Part shown: one piece after another, positions 45,334 through 53,967 of the stretch | Layout: every line of letters starts with the position of its first letter | Numbering within the stretch: the stretch's first letter is position 1 | Source of the DNA: JAXMAR01 sp046350295 | GTDB taxonomy: Bacteria; Planctomycetota; Planctomycetia; Gemmatales; Gemmataceae | Direction of reading: 5' to 3' | DNA: 64,000 bases | Assembly: GCA_046350295.1 (NCBI GenBank) | Contig: JAXMAR010000012.1 | Location: 62,001-126,000, forward strand | The notes under the pieces: model-generated | Seen by the model: the letters and a program-made list of their open reading frames with translations, nothing else | Told to the model about the DNA's origin: nothing | Databases searched by the model: none | Translations under genes and position numbers: made by a program

Positions 45334-45924
45334 CTACTTGGAGGCGCCTTTTCCCGCGCCGTCCGCGAAGATCTCACTCACATCGACCGCCAATCCCTCG
45401 ATCGTCGCCGACTTGGCCTGCTCCCTTACGCCGAAAACGCCGTGCAACCGGTATTTCTTCCGCCGCAGCGCCAGCACCGTGATCGTCTCCTCCCCAGGGT
45501 TAACGATCCAATATTCCGGGATGCCGGCCGCCGCGTAATCGATCGGCTTTTGAACGAGGTCCCGGTCCGGATCATCTTCGCTGACGATCTCCACGAGCAG
45601 ATCGGCCCCGAGCCAATAACGGTCCATGACACGCTGATCGGCCTGGTCGAGGATGAGGAGCAGGTCCGGCTCACGGAACTTTCCGGGTCTGATGCGCAAA
45701 CGCAGGGGCGCGTAAAAGACCTGGCCGCCCACTGGAACAACGCAGGCAGCCAGCCGATAGAGCAGGCGTTTGGAAATCACTTGATGGAGCGTCGTGGGCT
45801 TTGCGAGGATTTCCAGGAAGCCGTCGGTGTATTCGACGAGACGCTTGCTCGAATCGGTGAGCACGAGGTATTGCTCCTCGGTCCAAGCGCCTTGAGGGGG
45901 CAGGACGGCGGGCAGTTCCTGTAT
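45334..45924 (-). CDS. Uma2-family nuclease-like protein lacking a canonical start codon, about 196 aa
   Basis: A Uma2 (DUF820) protein, a restriction-endonuclease-like fold widespread in cyanobacteria and Planctomycetes. It has QELPAVLPPQGAWTEEQYLV, LVEYTDGFLEILAKPT, KFREPDLLLILDQAD and the acidic core LLVEIVSEDDPDRDL with KPIDYAAAGIPEYWIVNP. The family start should be near 45924, but the codon there is ATA, placed 5 bases after an AGAGGAGA site. No ATG, GTG or TTG lies within the usual distance. Longer starts overlap the DUF1501 gene. Either ATA or an internal CTG is used, or the start codon is mutated. Confidence 0.75.
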   Translation of the reverse strand: MQELPAVLPPQGAWTEEQYLVLTDSSKRLVEYTDGFLEILAKPTTLHQVISKRLLYRLAACVVPVGGQVFYAPLRLRIRPGKFREPDLLLILDQADQRVMDRYWLGADLLVEIVSEDDPDRDLVQKPIDYAAAGIPEYWIVNPGEETITVLALRRKKYRLHGVFGVREQAKSATIEGLAVDVSEIFADGAGKGASK

Positions 45925-45949
45925 GAAGTCTCCTCTGCTTGACCTGGCA

Positions 45950-47380
45950 CTAAACCGCAATCGCCCGATGCGGCTCGCCTTCGTTGATCGTCGGCCGCTC
46001 AGGCCTGCCCTGGTGGCGATACTCGAGCCGCATGTTGTCGAGGCCCATGAGCCAGAGGATGGTGGCGTGGAGGTCGTGAACGTGCATACGCTGTTCGACG
46101 GCATGCATGCCGACCTCGTCGGTCGAGCCGATGGTCTGGCCGCCTTTGACACCGCCGCCCGCCATCCACATCGTGAAGCCATAGGGGTTGTGGTCGCGGC
46201 CGTCGCCTTTTTCGGACATGGGGGTGCGGCCGAACTCGCCGCCCCAGACGACCAGCGTCTCGTCCAGCAAGCCGCGCCGCTTCAGGTCCTTGAGCAGCCC
46301 GGCGACCGGCTTGTCCGAGGAGCGGCAGTTGCGGCTATGGTTGTCCTCGATCTTCGAATGGGCGTCCCATTTGGAGCCGGCGCCGTGATAAAGCTGCACG
46401 AAGCGGACGCCGCGTTCGACAAGCCGCCGGCCCAGCAGGCAGATGCGGCCATAGTCCGCCGTCTCCATCTGGTCCATGCCGTAGAGCGCCTTCGTCTCCT
46501 CCGTCTCGGTCGACAGGTCGACGGCTTCGGGCGCCTCGGCCTGCATGCGGAAGGCGAGCTCGTAGCTGGCGATGCGGGCCTCCAGCTCGCTCTGGCCCGG
46601 GCGTGTCGCCGCGTGTCGCCGATTCAATTCGCCGAGGAAGTCGAGCCGGCCCCGCTGGCGCGCCTCCGACACGCCGTCGGGCGCGTGCAGGTACGGAATC
46701 GGCTCGCGGCCAAGCGTGAAACGGGTTCCCTGGTAGGTCGCGGGCATGAAGCCCGTGCCCCAGTTGCGCGGGCCGTTGTTCACGCTCGCCGGGTTGTCCT
46801 GCATGACGACGAACGCGGGTAGGTTCTGGTTCTCCGTCCCCAGGCCGTAGGTGACCCAGGCGCCGAGGGAAGGGCGGCCGGCGAGGGTGCTGCCGGTGTT
46901 CATCTGGCAGACGCCGGTGGAGTGGTTGATGCCGTTGGCCCAGCAGGAGCGGATGACGGCGAGGTCGTCGGCGCAAGAGGCGACGTGCGGCAGCCAGTCG
47001 GAGACCCACAGCCCGCTCGAGCCGTGGCGCGCCCAGCGGCGCCGCGACGCCAGGATCGGCGAGTTCCATTCCCCCATCGGCGTGATGACGGCCGGGATGC
47101 TGGCGGGGACGCGGCCGCCGGCGAGGCGATTGAGAAGGGGCTTCGGATCGAAAAGGTCGATATGGCTGGGGCCGCCCTCCATGAAGAGGAAGATGCAGCT
47201 CTTGGCCCGCGGCGCCAAGTGGGGCGTCTTGGGCGCGAGTGGGCTGAGCGGCGCGGGAGACGCCGCCGCCTTCTCCTGCTGGAGGAGATAGCTGAGCGCG
47301 AGGGCGCCGAAGCCGCCGCCGCACCTGGCGAGGAAGTCGCGGCGGGAGGAAACGCGTTCGGTGTGGGGGAACGGGTTCAT
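45950..47380 (-). CDS. DUF1501 Tat-exported protein, 476 aa
   Basis: A typical DUF1501 protein: twin-arginine signal SSRRDFLARCGGGFGALALS (Arg pair at 13-14), then CIFLFMEGGPSHIDLFDPKP, WVSDWLPHVASCADDLAVI, NHSTGVCQMNTGS, GLGTENQNLPAFVV, LLGRRLVERGVRFVQLYHG, LKRRGLLDETLVVWGGEFG and HDLHATILWLMGLDN. It belongs to the alkaline-phosphatase/sulfatase-like fold and is normally next to a DUF1549/DUF1553 protein, as here with a CBM3 gene between. ATG 47380 is taken; 47392 is close and possible. It probably works in the periplasm; activity unknown. Confidence 0.92.
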   Translation of the reverse strand: MNPFPHTERVSSRRDFLARCGGGFGALALSYLLQQEKAAASPAPLSPLAPKTPHLAPRAKSCIFLFMEGGPSHIDLFDPKPLLNRLAGGRVPASIPAVITPMGEWNSPILASRRRWARHGSSGLWVSDWLPHVASCADDLAVIRSCWANGINHSTGVCQMNTGSTLAGRPSLGAWVTYGLGTENQNLPAFVVMQDNPASVNNGPRNWGTGFMPATYQGTRFTLGREPIPYLHAPDGVSEARQRGRLDFLGELNRRHAATRPGQSELEARIASYELAFRMQAEAPEAVDLSTETEETKALYGMDQMETADYGRICLLGRRLVERGVRFVQLYHGAGSKWDAHSKIEDNHSRNCRSSDKPVAGLLKDLKRRGLLDETLVVWGGEFGRTPMSEKGDGRDHNPYGFTMWMAGGGVKGGQTIGSTDEVGMHAVEQRMHVHDLHATILWLMGLDNMRLEYRHQGRPERPTINEGEPHRAIAV

Positions 47381-47451
47381 TGCGAGTCCCATGTTGGTCA
47401 GCCGGCGCGGCGACGATACACGGTCCATTATAAACGGATCGGTTCCCCGGT

Positions 47452-48573
47452 TCACTTTCCTTTTGCCGGAAGCTCGGTCGTGAACTCGAGGGCGGCGAAG
47501 CGGAGGTCAAAGTCCTCATCGTCGCCCAGCTTGACGCCGAGGATCGGGAACGGGATGAGACCGGGCCCGGCGGGCTCGCTTCCCCAGATCAGGGCGCCTT
47601 TGCGATAGAGGGTGATGCGTGGCGCCGGGGCCCACCGGGTGTTCTTGGGCTCGAAGGAATAGTCGCGCGCCTGATGGAAGCTGCTCCAGTCGGCGAGGGC
47701 GACGCGGCTCTGGATCTGCCCGCTGTCCTTGCCCCCTCCGAGCTTCGGGGCGGCGGGCTTGAAACCGATCTCGAGATAGCGGTCCGCCCCCTTCGCCGCC
47801 TTGGGAAGCTTGTGGAAGGAGGCGTGGACATGGGCGCCGCCGAGCACGGCGTAGTCGCACCAGTAGTTGAGCCGCTTTTCGCTGGGCGCCGTGAACCAGT
47901 AGCGCAGCGTCAACTCGGCGAGCGGGACGGCCTCGGCGCCGCCGTTGACGATGCGGACGTCGAAGCGAATCTGGTTACGGTCGGGCGCGGGGTCGGCGCA
48001 CTTGTAGTCGACCCGGAGATTGCCCGCGACGACAGGCATGGGAAGGCGCGCTTCGCCCGTTTTCGCCGCCGTTACAGGCGGACGGGCGGACGGCTTGACG
48101 AAACCGAGGACCGACTCCTTGGGCGGGTCCTCTTTCTTGGCCACGACCGGCGTTTCCGTCTTGGATGGCGCCTTCTCGTCACTCTTCACCGGAGCCGGGC
48201 TCTTCGACGGCTCCTTCACTTCCTTCTTTTCCGGGACGACCGGCGGGCTCACGCTCGGCGTCTTCGCCGCCTTCTTCTCCGGCGCCGGGCGCTCGGACAC
48301 CCTGCTCTTGCTCGCATCGAATGCGGCCAACGATCCATCGGGTTCCGCGTCCTCCGACATTCGCCAAATCAGGACACCGCCGAGGAGCAGGCACAGGCCG
48401 ACGACGCCGACAAGCCAGGCGCGGCGCAACGGTGGCGGGACGGTGGCCTCAGGCGCGCTGCTCACTGGAGCGTCGGGCGTCGCCAGCGAACCCTGGCAAT
48501 CCGGGCACACGCCACCCTGCGCTTCGTCGGGAAGAAGCGGGGCATTACAACGGGGGCAGTGGAAGATCGCCAT
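47452..48573 (-). CDS. membrane protein with zinc ribbon and family 3 cellulose-binding domain, 373 aa
   Basis: N-terminal zinc ribbon (CPRC near 6, CPDC near 23), a membrane helix at about 50-70 (AWLVGVVGLCLLLGGVLIW) and a Lys/Pro-rich disordered linker to about 175. Then comes a CBM3-like beta sandwich: NLRVDYKCADPAPDRNQIRF, VRIVNGGAEAVPLAELTLRY, the YLEIGFKPAA strand, SGQIQSRVALADWSSFHQAR, DYSFEPKNTRWA and ITLYRKGALIWGSEP. These are the CBM3 hallmarks. The CBM would lie outside and the ribbon inside. ATG 48573 is used; a TTG at 48594 overlaps the PSD1 stop. The gene sits between PSD1 and DUF1501 on one strand. Confidence 0.8.
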   Translation of the reverse strand: MAIFHCPRCNAPLLPDEAQGGVCPDCQGSLATPDAPVSSAPEATVPPPLRRAWLVGVVGLCLLLGGVLIWRMSEDAEPDGSLAAFDASKSRVSERPAPEKKAAKTPSVSPPVVPEKKEVKEPSKSPAPVKSDEKAPSKTETPVVAKKEDPPKESVLGFVKPSARPPVTAAKTGEARLPMPVVAGNLRVDYKCADPAPDRNQIRFDVRIVNGGAEAVPLAELTLRYWFTAPSEKRLNYWCDYAVLGGAHVHASFHKLPKAAKGADRYLEIGFKPAAPKLGGGKDSGQIQSRVALADWSSFHQARDYSFEPKNTRWAPAPRITLYRKGALIWGSEPAGPGLIPFPILGVKLGDDEDFDLRFAALEFTTELPAKGK

Positions 48574-48590
48574 GTCGCCACCGGGCTCCG

Positions 48591-51047
48591 TCAATCCAGG
48601 TACACGAACTCATTCGCGTTCAACAGCGCCTGGCAGAAATCGATCAGCGCCGTCCGCCGCGCCGCCGCCGGGTCGCCGCCGACGCGCTCCGCCTGCTTTC
48701 CCAGGAACTCCAACGCGCCTTCGATCTCGTCGTGCGTCGCGCGTCGGCCAAAGGCGAGCAGAAACGCCGCGGCGACTCGCTCCTCGTCGCTCTTCGGGTG
48801 TTCCTTCGTCAATCGGTCCGCCAACGCCTTGCCCTGCTGCACCATGAACGGGCTGTTGAGCAGCAGGAGCGCCTGCACCGGCGTCGTGGTCACGTTCCGC
48901 TTCGCCGTGCTGACGAACGTCTCCGGCCCGTCGAACGCGTCGAGCAGCGGGTCGCGCGTGTTGCGGCGCACCTTCAGATAGACGCTGCGACGCGGCGCGG
49001 TCAGCTCGACGCTCGGGCCGCCGGCTTTCAAATCAAGTTGACCCGCCGCCGCAAGGATGGCGTCGCGGATCTGTTCCGACGTCAGCCGTCGGGGCCGGGC
49101 GCGGGAGAACAGGCGGTTGTCCGGATCCTTCCGCGCCGCCTCGAGCGCCGGGTTGACGCTCGCCTGCCGATAAGCCTGGGACGTCACCATCAGCCGGATC
49201 ATCTTCTTCATGCTCCAGCCTTCGCGGACGAACTCCTGGGCGAGCCAGTCCAAAAGCTCGGGGTGCGTCGGCTGATCGGCGACCCGGCCGAAATCGTTCG
49301 CGGTGCCTACGATCCCCTGTCCGAACGTCTGCTGCCAGAGCCGATTGACGATGACGCGTGTCGCCAGCGGATGGTCCGGCTTCGTGAGCCACTGGGCCAG
49401 GGCGAGGCGCCGGCCCGTCGAGCCGCCCTTGATCGGGGCAAGCGGCGCCGCGTTCTCGTCCAGAATCGAGAGGAAGCCCGGCTCCACCGTGATGCTTCGC
49501 CCCTTCTTCGGCAAGTACGTGGCGGGCGCCGCGGCGCCGACATCGCGCGCCGTCAATCCCTGCGGCAGCGGGGCCGGCTTGTCCGCGTCGAACTTCGCCA
49601 GCTCCGCCAGCAGCTCCTCGTAGCGCTTCTTCGCCTTGGCGTCCTTGACGTGCGTGGCGATGTGGTCGAATTCATACTGCACCTGGCGATAGGCCATGGC
49701 CGCGAGCTGCTTCTCCAGCGGACTGCGCTCGGCCTCCGGCTTCTCGATCATCGCCAGGATGTCCTTGGGAAACTTGTCGAGCATGTCCTTCTCGACCCGC
49801 TTCTTCACCGGCGCAAGGAAATCGTCGATCTGCTTGCGGACCGCGACCGTCTTCGCTTCCCACGCGGCCTGGCGCTTGTTGAATGAAGCGATCTGCTCGG
49901 GCGTGGCGAGCGGCGTGTCGTCGCACAGCCGGATCGGGGCGAAGAACGCCTCGAGCCGATAGTAGTCCTTCTGCAGGATCGGATCGTACTTGTGGTCATG
50001 GCAGCGGGCGCAGCCGACGCCCAGGCCGAGGAAAACTTCGCCGGTGACGTTGGTGATGTCGTCGAGCGTGTTCTGCCACTGCGTGCGGACATCGCGCTGG
50101 TTGTACTCGTAGATCGTGTGCCGCAGGTACGCCGTGGCGACGAGGACGCCGGGGTTGGTCGGATCGATCTCGTCCCCGGCGATCTGCTCGCGCACGAACC
50201 GGTCGTACGGCTTGTCGTTGTTGAACGCGGCGATGACGTAATCGCGGTAGCGCCACGCGTCGGGCCGGTAACTGTCGAGGCGGAAGCCGTCCGACTCGGC
50301 GTAGCGAACGAGGTCGAGCCAGTGCCGGCCCCAGTGCTCTCCGAAGCGCGGACTGGATAGCAGCTGGTCGACGACGCGCTCGAACGCGTCCGCCCGCTCG
50401 TCCTTGAGGAAGGCGTCGATCTCGGCCGGCGTCGGCGGCAGCCCGGTGAGGTCGAAAGTGATGCGGCGCAACAGCGGCAGGCGGGCGGCCGGCGGGGCGG
50501 GAGGAACGCCTTCCTTTTTCAGCCGGGCGTAGAGGAAGCGGTCGACGGGGTTCTTCGACCAGGCGGCGGCGTCGACCTTCGGCGGCTCGACCTTCTTGAG
50601 CGGCTGGATGGCCCACCAGGCCCGGTCCTCGTCGGTGAAGCGGCCCTCGCGCGTCGCCACCGCCCCCTTCCCGGTCCACGGCGCCCCCATCTTCACCCAC
50701 TCGACGAGGACATCGATCTGGCCCGCGCCGAGCTTCTTCGCGCCCGGCGGCATCGACAGATCGTCCGAGCCGCGCACCGCCTGGATCAGCAGGCTCTTCT
50801 CGGGATGAGCCGGGACGATCGCCGGCCCGCTCTCCCCCCCTTTGAGCACGCCGCTCCGGCTATCGAGGCTCAACCCCCCCTTGAACTTCTTCGCCTGATG
50901 GCTGTGGCACTTGAAGCAGTTCTCGGCGAGGATCGGCCGCACCTTCTCATTGAAGAACGCCGCCGCCGCGGGCGTCGGTTCCTGAGCGGCAAGCGGCGGC
51001 ATGGGCAAGAAAACGAACGCGAGACAGGCGGCAAGCCGGCGGATCAT
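48591..51047 (-). CDS. exported PSD1-type cytochrome c/DUF1549/DUF1553 protein, 818 aa
   Basis: A signal peptide (LAACLAFVFLPMPPLAA) is followed by a cytochrome-c-like PSCyt1 domain with haem motif AENCFKCHSHQAKKFKGG (Cys 44 and 47, His 48) and MPPGAKKLGAGQIDVLVEW. DUF1549 follows (PLLRRITFDLTGLPPTPAEI), then DUF1553 (LALAQWLTKPDHPLATRVIV, NRLWQQTFGQGIVGTANDFG). A second CARCHDHKYDPILQKDYYRL is also present. ATG 51047 follows TGAGGA. The stop lies 18 bases before the CBM3 gene ATG, so the PSD1, CBM3 and DUF1501 genes form one likely operon. The function of the family is unproven. Confidence 0.92.
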   Translation of the reverse strand: MIRRLAACLAFVFLPMPPLAAQEPTPAAAAFFNEKVRPILAENCFKCHSHQAKKFKGGLSLDSRSGVLKGGESGPAIVPAHPEKSLLIQAVRGSDDLSMPPGAKKLGAGQIDVLVEWVKMGAPWTGKGAVATREGRFTDEDRAWWAIQPLKKVEPPKVDAAAWSKNPVDRFLYARLKKEGVPPAPPAARLPLLRRITFDLTGLPPTPAEIDAFLKDERADAFERVVDQLLSSPRFGEHWGRHWLDLVRYAESDGFRLDSYRPDAWRYRDYVIAAFNNDKPYDRFVREQIAGDEIDPTNPGVLVATAYLRHTIYEYNQRDVRTQWQNTLDDITNVTGEVFLGLGVGCARCHDHKYDPILQKDYYRLEAFFAPIRLCDDTPLATPEQIASFNKRQAAWEAKTVAVRKQIDDFLAPVKKRVEKDMLDKFPKDILAMIEKPEAERSPLEKQLAAMAYRQVQYEFDHIATHVKDAKAKKRYEELLAELAKFDADKPAPLPQGLTARDVGAAAPATYLPKKGRSITVEPGFLSILDENAAPLAPIKGGSTGRRLALAQWLTKPDHPLATRVIVNRLWQQTFGQGIVGTANDFGRVADQPTHPELLDWLAQEFVREGWSMKKMIRLMVTSQAYRQASVNPALEAARKDPDNRLFSRARPRRLTSEQIRDAILAAAGQLDLKAGGPSVELTAPRRSVYLKVRRNTRDPLLDAFDGPETFVSTAKRNVTTTPVQALLLLNSPFMVQQGKALADRLTKEHPKSDEERVAAAFLLAFGRRATHDEIEGALEFLGKQAERVGGDPAAARRTALIDFCQALLNANEFVYLD

Positions 51048-51266
51048 CGCGAATCCTCAAAAGGCGAGCCGGGCGGCGTAAGCCCCCGGAGTGCAGGCAG
51101 GCGGGTTTACGTCGATTCTAGCCGGCCCGCCCGTTACTTCCTAGCGCTTTCTCTTCCACCCGCACAAGCCCGCAGGCGAGTCTTCGAGCCTGCGGGGTGT
51201 CGTCCACGCGACCCAACCTCCGCGCCGGCGCCGCGCCAAGTCGTTTGGCGCGCCATGTTGGTTGGC
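51048..51266. other. intergenic region
   Basis: This gap holds the probable promoter of the PSD1 operon. It shows several short repeats of GCCTGCGGG-like words but no structure I can call with confidence. Confidence 0.3.
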
Positions 51267-51715
51267 TCAAGGCTTACGCTCGCCGCTAGCCGGGATCCAG
51301 TTCTCGCAGGCCAAGCCAGGTATTCTCGCAAAGTCGGCAAGGTTGCGAGACACCAAGGTAAGGTTGCCAGCCAGCGCGATGGAACCGATTCGAAGGTCGA
51401 GGGTGGCGACTCGAAGGCGTTGCTTGGCGAGTTCCGCGAAGACCTCGGCGGACTTGTCGTCGAAGGGAAGCACTGGAGCAGACGAGAAGGCGTCAAGGAC
51501 GCGGTCCAACATCGTGTAGCCACGCACGACGTCTTCAGCACGCCGTGCGCGGCTCAGGTAGGTGTGGCATCCGAGGACTTGTTCGTGAAACGAGACGATA
51601 CAGAACGCGATTTCGTCAACGGAGACCTGGGCGATGTGGGCGGCGAGCGCCTCGAACTCAGCTCCCTTTCCTTCTGCAAGATACTGATGTGATCGGTATC
51701 CAGCAGATACCTCAT
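51267..51715 (-). pseudogene. PIN-domain toxin (VapC-like), frameshifted near the N-terminus
   Basis: The start, MRYLLDTDHISILQK, is the usual VapC opening with the first catalytic Asp. After GCAGAAG the frame must change by one base to reach KGAEFEALAAHIAQV, then IVSFHEQVLGCHTYLSRARR, VLPFDDKSAEVFAELAKQR and the second acidic motif RVATLDLRIGSIALAGN with LVSRNLADFARIPGL. One missing G in the run AAGGAAAGGG explains the break. Family members cut tRNA or rRNA. The antitoxin-like gene overlaps its start. The toxin is dead as written, unless the deletion is a sequencing error. Confidence 0.75.
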
Positions 51716-51921
51716 GGTTGGCTCTCCCCGTTAGGCCGGTCCGCCTGGCGGAAAGCGCGCCCGTAGCCGAGGACCTCATCGAAAGCCGGCTCATCTTTCA
51801 TGGAGCCGACGACTCGATCCAGCCAGTTCTCACTCGGGCTTCTTCGTCGCAGGAGACGTTCGATCTCGTGCAGGCGACGCTCAACTTCCGAGAGCCGGTC
51901 TTCAACAGTTTGCGCAGCCAT
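51712..51921 (-). CDS. antitoxin-like protein paired with the PIN toxin, 69 aa
   Basis: A small helical protein: TVEDRLSEVERRLHEIERLL coiled coil, then NWLDRVVGSMKDEPAFDEV and LGYGRAFRQADRPNGE. The second half is a typical toxin-binding tail of antitoxins that precede VapC-like toxins in Planctomycetes and cyanobacteria. The stop codon overlaps the toxin start by four bases (51712-51715). A GAGAGGG site precedes the ATG. It would neutralise the toxin and repress its own promoter if a DNA-binding partner exists; no DNA-binding motif is obvious. Confidence 0.75.
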   Translation of the reverse strand: MAAQTVEDRLSEVERRLHEIERLLRRRSPSENWLDRVVGSMKDEPAFDEVLGYGRAFRQADRPNGESQP

Positions 51922-52049
51922 GGCGCCCTCTCATTCACCCCTGGCGCCGCTGGCCTCAAAGCCTTTTTCCTGGTATCATCCAGACGCTGCCGCTCGGCGC
52001 CGACTCAGCCTGAATCGTAAGCCGTCCACCACCCGAAAGGAAGGTCAAT

Positions 52050-52298
52050 ATGGCAGGAGCCAAGAGGCTTCTTCTGACGGCCGCCGCGCTGCTCCTCGCG
52101 CCCGACGTGCCCGCGGACGATGTCAAGGGGCTGACCCAGCTCGCCGGCCATCTGCAGGAGGGCCTGTTCATCACGAAGTTCCGCAAGATCTTCTGCCGCG
52201 ACGAGATGAACGAGGATCTCGTGATTGTGCCGGCGCGGCAGGGAGAGCAAGAGGACCAGTCGGAGTATGAGGAGATCCTTCCGACGTCGCCGCCGTGA
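52050..52298 (+). CDS. small secreted hypothetical protein, 82 aa
   Basis: A signal peptide (KRLLLTAAALLLAPDVPA) is followed by a short acidic domain: DDVKGLTQLAGHLQEGLFIT, FRKIFCRDEMNEDLVIVPAR and an EEDQ-type tail. A GAAAGGAAGG site precedes the ATG at 52050. No family recognised. It stands between a divergent antitoxin gene and the palindrome mosaic. Confidence 0.6.
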   Translation: MAGAKRLLLTAAALLLAPDVPADDVKGLTQLAGHLQEGLFITKFRKIFCRDEMNEDLVIVPARQGEQEDQSEYEEILPTSPP

Positions 52299-52329
52299 GG
52301 AGGAACGAAAACCGGGTGGGTATCGCGCC

Positions 52330-52560
52330 AAGTATTCGATCCCGAAGGGATCACAGAAGTTAGCCGGTGGTTGAGCGCAGCGACACCACCGGAAACGACG
52401 CCCCAACGGGGTTTTCGATCCCGGAGGGATCGCAGAACCGAGGTCAAGGCTCCAGCTCTTCGACCCCATCCGGGGTCGAAAACCCCTGAGACGCGCCGTT
52501 CCCGGCGGTATCGCTACGCTCAACCGCCGGCTACCATCTTCCACCCCTCCGGGGTGATTT
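52330..52560. repeat. mosaic of short palindromic repeats
   Basis: At least five palindromes in about 230 bases. GATCCCGAAGGGATC at 52339 and GATCCCGGAGGGATC at 52417. A 30-base unit (52363-52392, starting GCCGGTGGTTGAGCGCAGC) with a reverse-complement copy at 52501-52531 that matches at roughly 26 of 30. CGACCCC/GGGGTCG at 52461-52478. CACCCC/GGGGTG at 52542-52556. No coding signature. This is a classic repeat-derived BIME-like block, filling the space between two plus-strand genes. Confidence 0.75.
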
Positions 52561-52627
52561 TCAAAATAGCCCTGCCTTGTTTCTTGCCGTGTCATAGACT
52601 CGCGGGACTCAACAGGAAAGGCGCCGC

Positions 52628-53062
52628 ATGATGCGATTCATCGTTCTCGTGTTCGTCGTTTCCAGTCCTTGCGTTCTCTCTCAGGATGCCGGCAAGAAAA
52701 CGGACTCGGACCGGCTGCAAGGCGCCTGGGCGCCGGTCAGCGTCGAGTCGGGCGGCGAGAGGGAAATGGGTGACGAGCTTCTGTTGGTGGTGAAAGGCAA
52801 GCGCATGCAGGTGAGGGTGCGCGACGCCGACCCACAAGCCACGACATGGGGCGAGTTCAAGGTCGACGAAACGAAGACGCCCAAGCGTCTCGATACCACT
52901 CTTCCCACCCAGATCGGACGGCTGGGTATCTACCGGCTCAACGGGGACGAGTTAGTGATTTGCGCGGTCGCCGGCCGCGCGGCGGAAACCCGGCCTCAGC
53001 AGTTCAAGACCGAGCCCGGCGATGGGCGGATAATAACCGTGTGGCGGAGACGCGCCTCCTGA
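52628..53062 (+). CDS. TIGR03067-type secreted protein, 144 aa
   Basis: A signal peptide (MRFIVLVFVVSSPCVLS) is followed by a beta-barrel-like domain of the TIGR03067 kind known from Planctomycetes. It has DRLQGAWAPVSVESGGEREM, LLLVVKGKRMQVRVRD, FKVDETKTPKRLDTTL, YRLNGDELVICAVAG and RPQQFKTEPGDGRIITVW. The LQGxW opening is diagnostic. It is of lipocalin-like type and its function is unknown. Double Met at the start: ATG 52628 or 52631. Confidence 0.85.
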   Translation: MMRFIVLVFVVSSPCVLSQDAGKKTDSDRLQGAWAPVSVESGGEREMGDELLLVVKGKRMQVRVRDADPQATTWGEFKVDETKTPKRLDTTLPTQIGRLGIYRLNGDELVICAVAGRAAETRPQQFKTEPGDGRIITVWRRRAS

Positions 53063-53230
53063 CGCCTGGTGGCCGATCAACGGCAGATGGCCAGAATGCA
53101 GCGACGTTGAGGTCCCCAAAAGAACGCCCATTCGGCGCAGGGTTCGGCGCGGCGTGTGGCGTTGGCCCCGCGTGGCCTTGTTGTGTCGGCGCATGGGCCG
53201 CCTCATGCCCTCATTTGCTAGACTACCCTC

Positions 53231-53854
53231 ATGCCGTCCGATGCCGATCGTCTGCTCGTCGAGCAAATCCGCCGCGGCGAGGCCCGCGCCTGGGAGACGC
53301 TGATCACCCGCTATGAGGGCCGGCTGCTCGCCTTCGTCCAGCGCCGCTTGACCGACCGGGCGACCAGCGAGGACGTGGTGCAGGAGACGTTCATCGGCTT
53401 TCTCAACAGCCTCGTCAACTTCGACGACCGCCGCGAGTTGCAAACCTACCTCTTCACCATCGCGTCCCACAAGATCACCGACCAGCTCCGCCGCCAGGGC
53501 CGCCACCCGCTGCAACTTGTGGCCGACGAAGTCCTGCACCTGGAGCGCGATTCGCAGCCCGCCGCCTCCAGCGTCGCCCGCGGCGAGGAAAAGCGCGAGC
53601 TGGAGAGCCGCGCCGTCGCCGACGCCTTGGGCGCCCTGCTCGACCGCTGGCGCGAGGACGGCGACTGGGAGCGCGTCAAGGTCCTCGAGTTGCTCCTCAT
53701 CAAGGGCTGGGCCAACAAGGACGTCGCCGCCTTCCTCAAGATCAGCGAGCAGCAGGTGGCGAACATCCGCTTCGCGGCGGTCAAGCGCATCGCCGAGCAG
53801 GTGCGCGGGGCCGGGCTGCCGGGCGACGTTTTCCCCGAGCTGCGCGGCGATTGA
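53231..53854 (+). CDS. ECF-like RNA polymerase sigma-70 factor, 207 aa
   Basis: Region 2 spans about residues 20-90: ITRYEGRLLAFVQRRLTDRA, EDVVQETFIGFLNSL and LQTYLFTIASHKITDQLRRQ. Region 4 spans about 150-195: VLELLLIKGWANKDVAAFLK and SEQQVANIRFAAVKRIAEQV. A charged loop of about 50 residues separates them. Such small sigma factors are numerous in Planctomycetes and often pair with a serine/threonine kinase; none is adjacent, so the control partner is unknown. A DSD1-type gene follows on the same strand about 110 bases later. Confidence 0.88.
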   Translation: MPSDADRLLVEQIRRGEARAWETLITRYEGRLLAFVQRRLTDRATSEDVVQETFIGFLNSLVNFDDRRELQTYLFTIASHKITDQLRRQGRHPLQLVADEVLHLERDSQPAASSVARGEEKRELESRAVADALGALLDRWREDGDWERVKVLELLLIKGWANKDVAAFLKISEQQVANIRFAAVKRIAEQVRGAGLPGDVFPELRGD

Positions 53855-53967
53855 CGATTTCTGCTCCGTCGGCGCTTTACGGTCCCCGCCCGTGCTCCGC
53901 CAGCCGGTAGCTTGCCGCGACCCGGCGAAACGCCAGAATACCTTCCTCACCCCAAAAGGACGGGATC

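Noticed and set aside
52330..52560. CRISPR-like array
   Set aside because: The repeats differ from one another, are palindromic and are not evenly spaced; there are no spacers or cas genes.
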